Positions 5,940 through 16,600 of a DNA stretch of 54,575 bases are shown here, in pieces (the stretch's first letter is position 1; the number at the start of each line of letters is the position of its first letter). Under the pieces are notes generated by a model, which worked only from the letters and a program-made list of their open reading frames with translations, was not told where the DNA came from and did no database searches. The stretch is from Verrucomicrobiota bacterium (GTDB lineage Bacteria; Verrucomicrobiota; Kiritimatiellia; CAIVKH01). Location of the stretch: assembly GCA_024233345.1 (NCBI GenBank), contig JACKPT010000018.1, positions 1 to 54,575 on the forward strand, written 5' to 3'. Position numbers and translations under genes: made by a program.

Positions 5940-6911
5940 TCAGGGATAGGATTTCCCGATTCTGATCACGCCGGCAGCTTGTACGGGCAGGCTGAATTCG
6001 AGGATGGTCTGTGTCGTGTTCGTGATGGTCGAAACAGGGGCATAGTACTCCATCGGACCGCCGGCTTGCTGAACCTGGTAGATGCGCTGAGTGGTCCCGG
6101 ACATTTGGACCCGAACGCTGTTTCCGGAAATCAGCATGTTCGTGATTGCTTCCGGTACCAGGGTATACCCTGCACCCAGATATCCTGGATGGGCGGCCGC
6201 ATAGAAAACAAAGTTGGAGAGTGCAGCCTGCGAGCATGGCGAGAATAGAAACGGTGGGTTGGGAAACTGACCCGACGCGCCCATGATGTAGCCGGAACCG
6301 GACTCCAGTGCCGGATCGCAGGGTGGCGGGTTGGGGTGGTTGACCTCCGGCCAGGTCCAAACGGTTCCGTCATGCCGGTATCCGAACTGCCCCCCAAGCA
6401 CCCGGGCCAGGAGGACGCGGTGTTCGGCCAGGGACCATAAACCCTCGACAATGGACGCGCCCCATGCGGTTCCCCCCGTGCCGATGAAGGTGTAGGAGGC
6501 GATGCCTCCCTCAAAGTCATGACCCGAAAAAAGGACGGCTGAGGTTGTGTTGGAAATTTCGGGGACCGTCTGCCGGTACTCTCTAAACGCGCTCAGCAGC
6601 GCGGATACATTGACCTCTCCATTGCTGTCGGTCTCGATCGACCAGGGATTCGTACTCAATACGTCGGTATAAACGAGGGTGATCGAAACCCCCAGACTCG
6701 CCTCGAACAATTCGCGAACTTCTTCGAAGGCTGCTTGAAGCATGTTGGTGGCGTCGAGACCGTGAAGGGAGCCGAATTCGGCATCACCAACCAGGGCCAG
6801 TGACCCCGAAGGCATCTCGTCCGGTGCCTGAGCGAAAACGGTATGCACATTCAAGGCACATATGGCGATTCCTGCGAGGTACAGCAGGGCTTTGCATATC
6901 TGTATGTTCAT
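5940..6911 (-). CDS. Secreted reprolysin-like (M12B-type) protein with a destroyed zinc site
   Basis: A 323-residue protein with a signal peptide (about 1-28). The middle follows the bacterial reprolysin pattern: AVLFSGHDFEGG, FIGTGG, then ARVLGGQFGYRHDG (about 168-181) where active enzymes have AHExGHxxGxxHDG, then GYIMGASG and FSPCSQAALSNF, the Met-turn region and its FSxCS strand. The first two zinc histidines and the catalytic Glu are replaced (H-E-x-x-H reads R-V-L-G-G), leaving only the last His-Asp. It should therefore lack peptidase activity. The C-terminal 80 residues look like a small beta domain. It follows the giant PPC protein by 34 bases and is probably cotranscribed. No frameshift or stop suggests decay. 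Confidence 0.75.
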   Translation of the reverse strand: MNIQICKALLYLAGIAICALNVHTVFAQAPDEMPSGSLALVGDAEFGSLHGLDATNMLQAAFEEVRELFEASLGVSITLVYTDVLSTNPWSIETDSNGEVNVSALLSAFREYRQTVPEISNTTSAVLFSGHDFEGGIASYTFIGTGGTAWGASIVEGLWSLAEHRVLLARVLGGQFGYRHDGTVWTWPEVNHPNPPPCDPALESGSGYIMGASGQFPNPPFLFSPCSQAALSNFVFYAAAHPGYLGAGYTLVPEAITNMLISGNSVRVQMSGTTQRIYQVQQAGGPMEYYAPVSTITNTTQTILEFSLPVQAAGVIRIGKSYP

Positions 6912-6945
6912 GGTTGGTTATGCCTTTCCGCCACGGCGGGCTTGA

Positions 6946-9900
6946 TTACGGATTCTTCAACAACATCTTCAGGCGCATGAACTGTGCCTCGGTGGGAAGA
7001 TTGGTGATGCCCAGTTCTCCGATGGCCTGGAGGTGGTTGGAGGTGGATGCGCTCCAGTTGGTACTGCCGGGAGCTGCGTATTCGGCAAGATAGCGCACCG
7101 CAGGGAAGGCGGCCCAGTCGATGGATACGCCTTCCAGCGTTACGACCATGTTCTCAATCTTCTGAGCCTGGAGAATCGCCGGGAATGGATCCACGGCAAA
7201 GGTAATGTCATCCAGCAGGGTGGAGCCGCGCATACTGGTGGCGAGGAAGTAAGACAGAGTTTCCTCGAACTGCGGAAACAGTTGCGGCTGGATGCTAGGG
7301 GTGAGCAGTTCACCGCCGTGCCAATAGATCGCGATGACATCGAGGTCCCTTCGCAGGTAGAGCACGTCGACCCGGTCCCACCCGGTGGTGGAGACCGTGG
7401 CCATGGGTTGAAGATTCATATCGAGGAGGGTGCCATCATTGCGAACAGAGAATAGGGGCCGGCGGAAGATGAGCCCGGTGGCATCGGGGGAAAGATCGAC
7501 CTGAGTACGGATGTCGGTCGGGTTGGCCCCAGCCAGCGGAACCTGGTATAGCCACAGTTCAATGTAGAGGTAGGCAGGGATAAATGCGGCCTTTGCCACC
7601 TGGGCCGGGGCTGAACCATCGAAGACGCCGACAAGAGACAGGCACCGGTTGGTGGGGGACCGACCGGTTTCTGCCAGCACCGACCAGGTGGAGGGCGCGA
7701 GCGGATTGCCTAGCCAGCCGTTGGGAGGGAGCCCCGTCGCTGCGTCCTGGAAGTCGTAGGCGGCAAGCGGATAGGGCTGGTCAATCAGGGTGACGGTGAT
7801 GGAGGTGGACCATCCGTTATGGCTCGCGGTGAGGGAGGTGGTCTCATTGGAAAAGATGATGCCGGGAACGATATGAGCACTGGGGCCTTCCGCGAAGATC
7901 TCCACCAACGGATTGGAGTTGGTCCAGTCGGCGATCTCGGTGACGTTGGTGGAGGAGTTGTCATCGTACCGCAGCAGGCACACATAGTTCGGGGTGCTGT
8001 CCAGCTCGGGGGCGGAGGCGGGGCCGGTCAGTTCCAGGCGCAGTGGATTGGGCGCGGGAAGGGATGACACCGGTAGATGAAACTCGAAAAACTGGTTATC
8101 CCCCCCGTCGAATGTAAGGTCGACCCGGAGATGCACAGGCTGGCTGACCGAATGGCCGGCATCGATTTCGAACAGGAACGGCTCCCCGTCGAAGGGGGTG
8201 CAGTTCTTTTCGCCAGAGGGGATGTCCTCATACCATCGCGTAGTCCAGATCACGGTGACGTCGTCGTTGGTGGTGCTGAGGTCGACCTGGATGTCGGACG
8301 CGGTGGTTTCCCCGATATTGGTCAGGCACAGGTGGAGTTCGATCGACTCACCGGGGTCGAGGATTCCGTCGTCATTCCCCTCACTGTTATCGTTGTTGTC
8401 GTCATCGATCAGCAGGCCGGGCGGAGCGAATTCCGCGGGTACTGCTGGTATCACCGGCACATAAAGGTCGAATACCTGATTGCTGCCACCGAGGTATTCG
8501 ATCTCAGCCCGGAGGTGCAGTTCTCCATTGGCGGGATCGCCAGCATTCAGGAGGAAGGGTCCGTCGGGAGCCGAACAGGATGCGGTGCCGGGATCCAGAT
8601 CATTGTACCAGCGCCAGTCCCAAATAACGTTCGCGGCGGTGGTCGTGGTGCTCAGGGTCACTTCAATGTTCTCTGCAGCAAAGCCGCCGACATTGGTCCA
8701 ACACAGGCTGACCTCAAGGGTCTCTCCGGGGTTGATGACACCGTTTCCATTGCCCTCGCTGGATCCTGTGTTGTCGTCGTCGATCTGAATCCCCGGCGAT
8801 GCGAAGGACGGGGGCGATTCGCAGGTGATGGTAAGATCGAACCCCTCGTTGGCCCCGTACCGGTTAACCGCATAGACATGCACGGTGGCGGTATGGCCGA
8901 CCGGTGTGTTCGTGGCGAAAGAGAAGACATAGGGGCTGGTATTGCTGAACATTCCACCTACAGGAATATCTGGATAACTGACCGTTGCCTGGTTGATCGT
9001 CAGGTACGGATCCGGACCGCCTGCGTATGACAGGGTGCCGGTGGGTCCGGCTAAAGCGGTGCATCCCGTATTGGTATAAGCAACAAACAGGTGACCCGAT
9101 TCGCCCGGCGCCACAAACCCGTCCTGATTGCCCGGATCGTCGTTGTACAGATGGTGGTCGACGCTGAAGCCGTAAGCACACTTGGACCAGTACAGGTCAT
9201 ATTCAACCCCGGAATTGTCCCCGGTTACCACCAGCGACACCAGGGCATCATCGCTGAATCCGATACCGGTGACCCTGACCCCGGTGGGGGTGGCCGAGGT
9301 GGAGATGACCTGCACCCCGCTCATGCTGAACCGAAGGTCTCCCGCCGATTTGTTGTAATCGCACAGGGCCTCATAATAGTAACCGTGGCCAAAACGGATT
9401 GCATATCCGTCCCAATCCTTCTGCACGCCCGGACCACCGATGGACGAGAGCCAGGTTGCCTCCGGGAAGAAGTTCATGTCGCTGAAGTAGTTGGTCTCGT
9501 ACTGGTCATCGGAGATACCCTGTACGAGGAAGGGGATCTGCTGGGTGCTGCTTCGTGTGGGGAACGAGAGGGTTATGACCGCCTCCAGCGGAACCTGCTG
9601 GCCCACCGGATAGTCCGGTGCCGGCTTGAACCACCCGGTGAGTTCATTGGAGGCGACGGTTCCGCCGGGAACATAGAAGCCGGTGGGGGTGATGAAGCTG
9701 GAAGAGACCTGAGAGTCCTCCGCCTGCAGGGCAATGCTGCCATTGGCGGTCAGTTCACCGCTGTTGGTGATCACGGTCCAGATGCGGATCATTTCGTTCG
9801 GGTCGACCTGGCCGTCGTTATCCGCGTCCCCGGATGCGATGCCGTAATCGACGATGGACGCCATGGCGGGGGCGGCGGGAGAGATGGACCATGACAGATC

Positions 9901-12900
9901 GTAGGCGTTGCGCTGGTTGTTACCGGAGACCACGATGCACGGCGTGCCTGCGCCAACCTTGGCGTGAATCACTTCTGTGCCGGTGTTCCCGTCGCTGACC
10001 AGTCCGCTCAATTCGATGCCGATGTTCCCTTCGGCATGTACATACGTGCAGGTGACGTGGACGTACTGATACTCTGCCGTGACGGAGATGCGGTAGTAGT
10101 CGACATCTCCGAGGATGCCGGGTCCGGTGATCGAGCTGAGCAGGGTGTCCGGCGGCAGATCGTAGCCTTCCCCGCAGGTATTGTTAGGCTCGTATGCATC
10201 CTCCTCGGCGGCGATGGTGAGGGGAATGGGCAGGGTGGTGACGACACCGTTGCTCTGGTCGCAGGTCGCGGTGAGCATGTAGGTGGCGTTGGATGCCACT
10301 CCGGACGAAATCTGGACGCGGAAACCGAGCATGCCATTGCTGGAAAGGCCGCCGGGTGTGAAGACATCGGTGACGGTGTAGCTCCAGAGTACAACCACAT
10401 CGGGTGACGGTGACGACAGGGTGACCGGCATCGCCGGGTAGGCAAGGGAACTGAGGTTGGTGAGGGTGGTGTAGATGCACACAATTTCGCCGGCATCGAT
10501 GAGGCCGTTGGTGTTGCTGTCGTTTTCGATTTCGATGCGATGTGAAACGAAATCCACATAGTGGGGCAGGGTCTCCCAGTAGAGGTCGTAGACCTCGCCC
10601 GCGTTCGCGCCGGAAACCCTGACCAGTACCGGGTCGAGCGAGAGGCTGGCATAGTCACTGACGAGGTTCGTTCCATCGCTTATCGAACCGGCCAGGGCCG
10701 CATCGGAAACGCTGCGCAGGGAAATCGGCGTGTTGGCGTTTGTGACCCGCGCGCGGTAGTGGCGGTTGCTGGGGTTGGTTCCGGCGATGCGGAAGTAGTC
10801 GAAATCCACCTGCCGCCCAGCACCGTTCACGGTTGATAGCCACACCCGTTCCGGCAGGGTGGTGGTGGCGAGTGCCGCGGTGCTGTTGTACTCGTAGGCA
10901 TCGTCCTGCAGTCCGTGGACAGTGAGGCTCCATGCATTGGTCCACGCCTCGTTGTCGTCTTGGGCAAGAAGGTCGAAGGAGTGGGTGGATGCGTCTGCCG
11001 CGGTCCAGTCCACGGTAACCGCAAGCCCGGTCCAGGTTATGGTGGCCCCGGCGTTGATGGTGCCGCCGGTCACCGCCAGCGGGCTGGCGATGGCGGTCAC
11101 CCCATCGCCCCCCTCGAGGGAGATCACCACATTGGTGGCCCGCAGTTCCCCGGTGTTCTCCAGAGTGAAGCTCAGGGTTACCGTTTCCCCGGGATCAGCC
11201 TCCCCGTCGTCATTGGCGCGGGGCCCGGCCTCAGCGGTGATGGTGTTGGTGGTGAGAACCAGGAGCGGCGGATCGGCGGGACCGCGCGACCACACGAGGT
11301 CGTAATCGCTGAAGGCATCCGGTCCGTCAACCTGCAGGGCATAGGTCCCGGGATAGAGGATCAGCGAGAGCGCTTCCTCATCGTTCCCGGTATCGGAAGC
11401 CGCGAGCAGGTTGGTCTGGAGGTCATAGAGTGAAAGGGACAGATCACCATAGGCATGGGTGAAGGTGCAGGTGGCACCGACCCAGCCGGCTTCGCTCACG
11501 GTGATCTGGTACCAGTCCTCGTCCCCCTGGGTGCCGTCCCCGGACACCGAACTGAGCAGGGTATCCGCGGCGAGGCTGTAGCCGGTTTCGAGCGTGTCAT
11601 TCTCCTCATAGGCATCCTCCGCGGCCTCCACCACGAGGTGGATGAGCCCGGTCACGGTGGTGGAGGCATTGTCGGCATCGATTCGGTACTCGAGGTCGGT
11701 GGCATAACCGCCGGGGCAGGAAGCCGAGACCGCGACCCGGGGCAGGTTGGTTCCCTGGATGCTCCGGGCGAGCAGGGCGGGAATGTTGGAATACAGCCCG
11801 GTGGGCTGCTCCACGGTGAACAAGGCATCGGTACTGACAAGGGTTCCAACCACATTGGAAGCAATGCCCGGCTGGGCCCCGTGGTTACGTACCTCCGGGT
11901 CCAGTTCCAGCCGATCGCCTGCGGTGATCCGTCCATCAAGAACCCCAGTAAGTTCGGTGACGACCGCCGTGGTCAGCTGCAGATCCGGGGGCGGGGGGAT
12001 GGCCGACCACCTGAGGTTGTAGTAGCTTCCCTTGTTCTCGCCCACGACTTGGATGTAATAGGTCCCCGCGCTGGAGACGGTGTGGGTGACCACCTCCGGG
12101 TTGGCGGTGGAGGTTCCCGAAGCCAGCAGGGTCCCATTGGACGATCGGAGATAGAGGTCCACGTCGGAAACCGGGAAGGAGTCGGACTGGTAGACCAGGG
12201 CGGTTACCGACAAGTGGCGTTCCGGCCACGCGACGGCGAGCTCGTACCAATCCTGATCGGTCTGGGTTGGAAGAAATCCTTTTTCGCCCAGAACACTCGG
12301 CGACGACCAGCCGGAGGTGTCGGTGGCCTGAGCCTGGGTATCATCCTCCTCCAGGGCGTCCTCTTCGATGACGGGCTGCATCTGGGTCCACACCAGGTCA
12401 TAGGGGGTGCCGCTATTGTTCCCCCATACCTTGAGGACCACGGGATTGGTTGACGGCACTATGGCATCCACAATCGACCGGTCCTTGAAAAAGGATGCGC
12501 GATTGGACCAGGTCGTATTCGGCTGGTAGGCAACAAGGGACAGGGAGCCGCGGCTGGTATCCCAGGGCATTTCCACCCGCACCCGGGCTCCGTTCGAGGG
12601 GGCTTCAAAGGTGTAATAATCGTAATCCACCTCGGTGCCTGCCTTTCCCTGGAGGGGCATGCTGCCGAATACCGAGCTGACAGTCGCGCCCTCGTGGGCG
12701 GTCAGGTCGGTGGCGGCACCTTCAAGATCATTCCATTCGCAAGGGTCATCGATGGAGCCCGGGAGCAGATCCCACCACAGGGTGTAGCCAATCTGCTCGC
12801 TGCCGCTGCTTTTGACGGTATCCAATTGCATGCCGACATAGAGGTCATCATTGGTGAAGATCATCATGTCGATGGCTTTGCTTGTTCCGTTGGATACGGA

Positions 12901-13254
12901 GCCCAAGTCCTTGTAATACAACCCGGAGGCATTGCGTATATGGAGGCTGACCCATTGGTTGTGGGTTGGGTCATTGCGCACAGTCAGGGTAAGCTGCAGT
13001 CGGTGGTAATCGTTGGATGACGATGCGATCCGGAAATAGTCGGTGTCGGAGGCATCGAAGATCAATCCGTCGCCGGCAATCGCATGGAGCCAGGTGGCGG
13101 GATTTGCCCGCAGGTTGTAGGCGGAAGCGGGTTCTTGATTGGGTTCATAGCTGTCGAATGCCCAACCAGCTGAGGTGGCGATCACCAGCAGCAACATGTA
13201 GCCAGACAACAGGGGGCGGGTTGGCAGGAGGGGACCGAACATCCGGTATTTCAT
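6946..13254 (-). CDS. Giant secreted PPC/CARDB-like repeat protein, 2102 aa
   Basis: The ATG at 13254 follows GAAAGGAAA; a longer frame upstream lacks support. A signal peptide (about 1-33) is followed by about seven PPC-type modules, each opening with D-x-x-E-x-N/D (DSYEPN, DALEEDD, DAYEEND, DAYEYN, DAYEPNN, DQYETN) and containing D-x-D-Y/W-Y/F. They alternate with about seven CARDB-like modules opening with N-G-x-h-x-P-G-E (for example NGNGVINPGE, NDDGILDPGE). The two last modules carry DDDN..SEGN Asp-rich, probably calcium-binding, loops. The C-terminal 400 residues contain a lectin-like segment. PPC domains normally sit behind secreted peptidases; here there is no peptidase domain. It is divergent from a subtilase and upstream of the pseudo-reprolysin. 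The role is probably adhesive or scaffold (inference). Confidence 0.85.
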   Translation of the reverse strand: MKYRMFGPLLPTRPLLSGYMLLLVIATSAGWAFDSYEPNQEPASAYNLRANPATWLHAIAGDGLIFDASDTDYFRIASSSNDYHRLQLTLTVRNDPTHNQWVSLHIRNASGLYYKDLGSVSNGTSKAIDMMIFTNDDLYVGMQLDTVKSSGSEQIGYTLWWDLLPGSIDDPCEWNDLEGAATDLTAHEGATVSSVFGSMPLQGKAGTEVDYDYYTFEAPSNGARVRVEMPWDTSRGSLSLVAYQPNTTWSNRASFFKDRSIVDAIVPSTNPVVLKVWGNNSGTPYDLVWTQMQPVIEEDALEEDDTQAQATDTSGWSSPSVLGEKGFLPTQTDQDWYELAVAWPERHLSVTALVYQSDSFPVSDVDLYLRSSNGTLLASGTSTANPEVVTHTVSSAGTYYIQVVGENKGSYYNLRWSAIPPPPDLQLTTAVVTELTGVLDGRITAGDRLELDPEVRNHGAQPGIASNVVGTLVSTDALFTVEQPTGLYSNIPALLARSIQGTNLPRVAVSASCPGGYATDLEYRIDADNASTTVTGLIHLVVEAAEDAYEENDTLETGYSLAADTLLSSVSGDGTQGDEDWYQITVSEAGWVGATCTFTHAYGDLSLSLYDLQTNLLAASDTGNDEEALSLILYPGTYALQVDGPDAFSDYDLVWSRGPADPPLLVLTTNTITAEAGPRANDDGEADPGETVTLSFTLENTGELRATNVVISLEGGDGVTAIASPLAVTGGTINAGATITWTGLAVTVDWTAADASTHSFDLLAQDDNEAWTNAWSLTVHGLQDDAYEYNSTAALATTTLPERVWLSTVNGAGRQVDFDYFRIAGTNPSNRHYRARVTNANTPISLRSVSDAALAGSISDGTNLVSDYASLSLDPVLVRVSGANAGEVYDLYWETLPHYVDFVSHRIEIENDSNTNGLIDAGEIVCIYTTLTNLSSLAYPAMPVTLSSPSPDVVVLWSYTVTDVFTPGGLSSNGMLGFRVQISSGVASNATYMLTATCDQSNGVVTTLPIPLTIAAEEDAYEPNNTCGEGYDLPPDTLLSSITGPGILGDVDYYRISVTAEYQYVHVTCTYVHAEGNIGIELSGLVSDGNTGTEVIHAKVGAGTPCIVVSGNNQRNAYDLSWSISPAAPAMASIVDYGIASGDADNDGQVDPNEMIRIWTVITNSGELTANGSIALQAEDSQVSSSFITPTGFYVPGGTVASNELTGWFKPAPDYPVGQQVPLEAVITLSFPTRSSTQQIPFLVQGISDDQYETNYFSDMNFFPEATWLSSIGGPGVQKDWDGYAIRFGHGYYYEALCDYNKSAGDLRFSMSGVQVISTSATPTGVRVTGIGFSDDALVSLVVTGDNSGVEYDLYWSKCAYGFSVDHHLYNDDPGNQDGFVAPGESGHLFVAYTNTGCTALAGPTGTLSYAGGPDPYLTINQATVSYPDIPVGGMFSNTSPYVFSFATNTPVGHTATVHVYAVNRYGANEGFDLTITCESPPSFASPGIQIDDDNTGSSEGNGNGVINPGETLEVSLCWTNVGGFAAENIEVTLSTTTTAANVIWDWRWYNDLDPGTASCSAPDGPFLLNAGDPANGELHLRAEIEYLGGSNQVFDLYVPVIPAVPAEFAPPGLLIDDDNNDNSEGNDDGILDPGESIELHLCLTNIGETTASDIQVDLSTTNDDVTVIWTTRWYEDIPSGEKNCTPFDGEPFLFEIDAGHSVSQPVHLRVDLTFDGGDNQFFEFHLPVSSLPAPNPLRLELTGPASAPELDSTPNYVCLLRYDDNSSTNVTEIADWTNSNPLVEIFAEGPSAHIVPGIIFSNETTSLTASHNGWSTSITVTLIDQPYPLAAYDFQDAATGLPPNGWLGNPLAPSTWSVLAETGRSPTNRCLSLVGVFDGSAPAQVAKAAFIPAYLYIELWLYQVPLAGANPTDIRTQVDLSPDATGLIFRRPLFSVRNDGTLLDMNLQPMATVSTTGWDRVDVLYLRRDLDVIAIYWHGGELLTPSIQPQLFPQFEETLSYFLATSMRGSTLLDDITFAVDPFPAILQAQKIENMVVTLEGVSIDWAAFPAVRYLAEYAAPGSTNWSASTSNHLQAIGELGITNLPTEAQFMRLKMLLKNP

Positions 13255-13617
13255 CGCTCGTTTCCTTTCACGCATTGTCGGCGGAGGGCGCCGTCGAAAG
13301 GTATTTCCGCCACGGCCAGCCAACTTCACCTCGAAGGTCGGTGCCCGACCGGGTGATGGTCGCATGGCTGATTGAGTGCCCGCATTCTACATTCAGAATG
13401 CCATGGAATCCGAGGTTCGTAAATCGGGTGATCCCCGATGTCGGGCTAGTCTGCCTGAGGCGTGGTGCCAACCCCGACGTCTCCGGATTGGCCAAGGGCT
13501 TTGGGAGTAGGCGGGGGCACACATTTTTCTAATAAATAGCCGCTTGAGGATATCCCGCTCTCGGCGTAATCTGCTCGGCTGGGTCAATCACTTTAACCGA
13601 CCCGGTAAGGATATTTC
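13255..13617. other. Divergent intergenic region between giant PPC gene and subtilase gene
   Basis: No gene is supported in these 363 bases. It must hold both divergent promoters. An AT-rich patch (TTTTTCTAATAAATAG, about 13524-13540) is the best promoter-like part for the subtilase, and AAGGA lies seven bases before its ATG. Open frames running through the stretch have the wrong composition and are continuations of antisense frames. Confidence 0.5.
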
Positions 13618-16600
13618 ATGCATCTGACAACGCTTCGTTCTGCCCGACTGGTCGCCACCGGGTTTCTTATGGCCGGTTTTATCGCCTCCGCCGCTGACGC
13701 AGGTTCCTCGAACCGCTCTCCGTCCAAACGCACAACCACAGAGCGCGCTCCGGCGGCGATCCTTGCCGGGGCCGATTTGAAGAATCCATCCGAGCGGGCC
13801 CGGGTGGTCGCGGATATGAAGGCGGCGGAAAAAATTCGTTATGACGCGGTGCTCGCCAAGGCTGCGCAGCTTGGCGTGCCTGTCCGCAAAGATGGACCGG
13901 GTCACCAGGTAGCGATCCTCCACAGCTTTCGCGGCGATGAGCCTATCTATCGTAAAACCATGAACCGCAACGCGGGAATCTCCAGTGCGGCCAACCTTGT
14001 CAGCTACCCTCCCTATCTTTTGAATGGCACCGGGATCAAAGTGGGTGTCTGGGATGCCGGTTCGGTGCGCCGCACCCACCAGGAGTTTACCCTCAACCGT
14101 GTCACCAATGTGGACGCCGTGGCCACTGACGATCACTCCACCCATGTCGCGGGAACGATTAGTGCGGCCGGCATCTCTGCCGCAGCTCGCGGGATGGCCA
14201 CCAATGTGTTTGTCGTCTCCTACGACTGGAACAGCGACTACGCGGAAATGACATCAGCCGGTGCAGCTACCGCGACCCAATCCAACAAGGTACCGATCTC
14301 CAATCACTCCTATGGTTATGACGCCGGCACGTCCGACATGGGGGTTTATAATGACGAGGCGGTTACCGTCGACAGCCTTCTCGTTGGCTTGCCCTACTAC
14401 CTGCCATTCTGGGCAGCCGGAAATGAGCAGGATCTGCTCACCTCCAAGGGCGGCTATCAGTCAATCACCTACCTGGGTCTGGCCAAGAACCTGATCACGA
14501 TCGGTGCAGTCAACGATGCGGTCAGTGGAACCAACCGATCCCTGGGCGGCGCTTCCATTGCCTATTTCTCCAGTCTGGGTCCCTCCGACGACGGACGGAT
14601 CAAACCGGACATCGTTGCCAATGGCATCGACCTGTATTCCACCATCGACACCAGCGACACCGCCTATGACTCTTACAGTGGTACCAGCATGGCCACCCCT
14701 TCTGCCGCTGGGTCCTCAGCCCTGCTCGCCCAGCTTTACCAGCGGGAATTTTTTGGCCAATTCATGCGGGCCAGCATGCTCAAGGCCCTGCTGATTCATA
14801 CCGCCGATGATCTGGGTCGGCCCGGCCCCGACTATATGTTCGGCTGGGGGTTGATCAACACCAAGGCGGCTGCCGATGTCATTCTTGCCCACAAAAACAG
14901 TCCCGGGTCGCCCAAGATGATCGAGGGCACCCTCACCCCGTCCGCCCGCGCATTTACCAACGAGTTTACTTGGAACGGCACCAGCCCCATCCGCGCCACC
15001 CTCGCCTGGACCGATCCGGCTGGCACCGCCCAAGCTGACAATAGCCGCACCCCGGTCCTGCGCAATAATCTGGATCTGCGGATCGTCGCCCCCGACGGGA
15101 GCACGGTTTATCAACCGTATGTCATGCCCTTCGTGGGGAACTGGTCCGATGCCTCCATGACCAATGCAGCCATAACCGGAAGCAATTATGTGGACAATGT
15201 CGAGCGGGTGGACCTTGACTCGCCCACCCAGGCCGGGCTGTACAAGGTTGTCGTTTCCTATGGCGGAACTTTGGCCACAGCTTCACAGGTATACTCCCTG
15301 GTCCTGACCGGCGGTACCGATGCCGATCAGGCGGTGATTGTCAATGCGGGGCTGGACCTTGTCTCCGAGAGCTGCGGCGCCGGGAATGGCGTGCCGGATC
15401 CCGGCGAGGTGATCGGCCTCACCCTTGCCTTGCGTAACTTCGGTACCCAAGCGACCACCAATCTCATCGCCACCCTGTTGGCCACCGGAGGCGTCAGTGC
15501 GCCAAGTGCCGCACAAGATTATGGGAGCCTGGCGACCGATGGGGTCGCGGTCACCAATGCATTTTCCTTTACTGCGGATGGCGAGTGCGGCGGATCGATC
15601 ACGGTGACATTTGCCCTCACCGATGGTACCAACGACTACGGCACGATCAGCCAGTCCTACACCCTCGGAGAACAGACGGCCGTTACCGTGACCAATGCCA
15701 ATGTCTCTGCGATCACCCTCAATGATGACAGCACCGCCAGCCCATACCCGTCCACGATTCAAGTCGCCGGGCTTGCGGGAACGGTGTCCAAGATCACCGT
15801 CACCCTGGTCGGCTTCTCCCATACCTACCCTTCGGACCTGGATATTGTGTTGACCAGTCCGGACGGTCGTCGTGCGACCCTTCTGGGGGCTGCGGGAGGC
15901 GATGCCAGCGTCAGCGGTTTGACCATCACGTTTGACGATGATGCCGAGGCAACCGTGGGCACCCCGATGACTTCCGGGACCTTCAAACCCAGCGGGAACG
16001 TCAGTGAGATGCCTGCGCCGGCGCCTGCGGCCCCGTACACGACCAGTTTGTCCGAATTTATCGGGGGCACGCCCAACGGGACCTGGTCCCTCTACGCGGT
16101 GGACGCTGCCGCTGGCGATTCAGGCAGCATTGCTTCGGGGTGGCGCATCGCCGTCACTGCGGGTGAGCCGATCTGCTGTGCCAGCAACCAGCCGCCCGGG
16201 TTGGCCCCGGTTGCCCCGCAAACGGTGCCGGTTGGCGAGAACCTCAGCTTCCCGGTGGTGGCCCGTGATCTCGTCGATGGTGACACAATCACCCTGGCTG
16301 CGATGAACCTGCCGGCTGGTGCGACCTTCCCCACCACCAATGGGATCGGCATTGTGACCAATCAGTTTGTCTGGAACAGTGCTTCCCCGACCGGAAATTA
16401 CACGGCCACCTTTATGGCCAGCGACAAGGACGGTACCAACTTCCTCACCGTCCTCATGAATGTCTTTCTGCCACCGCCTTTCGCCCCTACCTCTATCTGG
16501 GCCTCCACCACCAACGGGGCTGGTTTTACCGCTACCTGGGACCCCGTCCCCAACGCAGCCAGCTACCGCCTCGATGTGGCCACCAACGATACCTTTACCG

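Noticed and set aside
6920..6945. Short palindrome CCGCC-AC-GGCGG between the giant PPC gene and the pseudo-reprolysin gene
   Set aside because: Only 5 bp with a 2-base centre, overlapping the probable ribosome-site region; too weak to call a terminator or operator.
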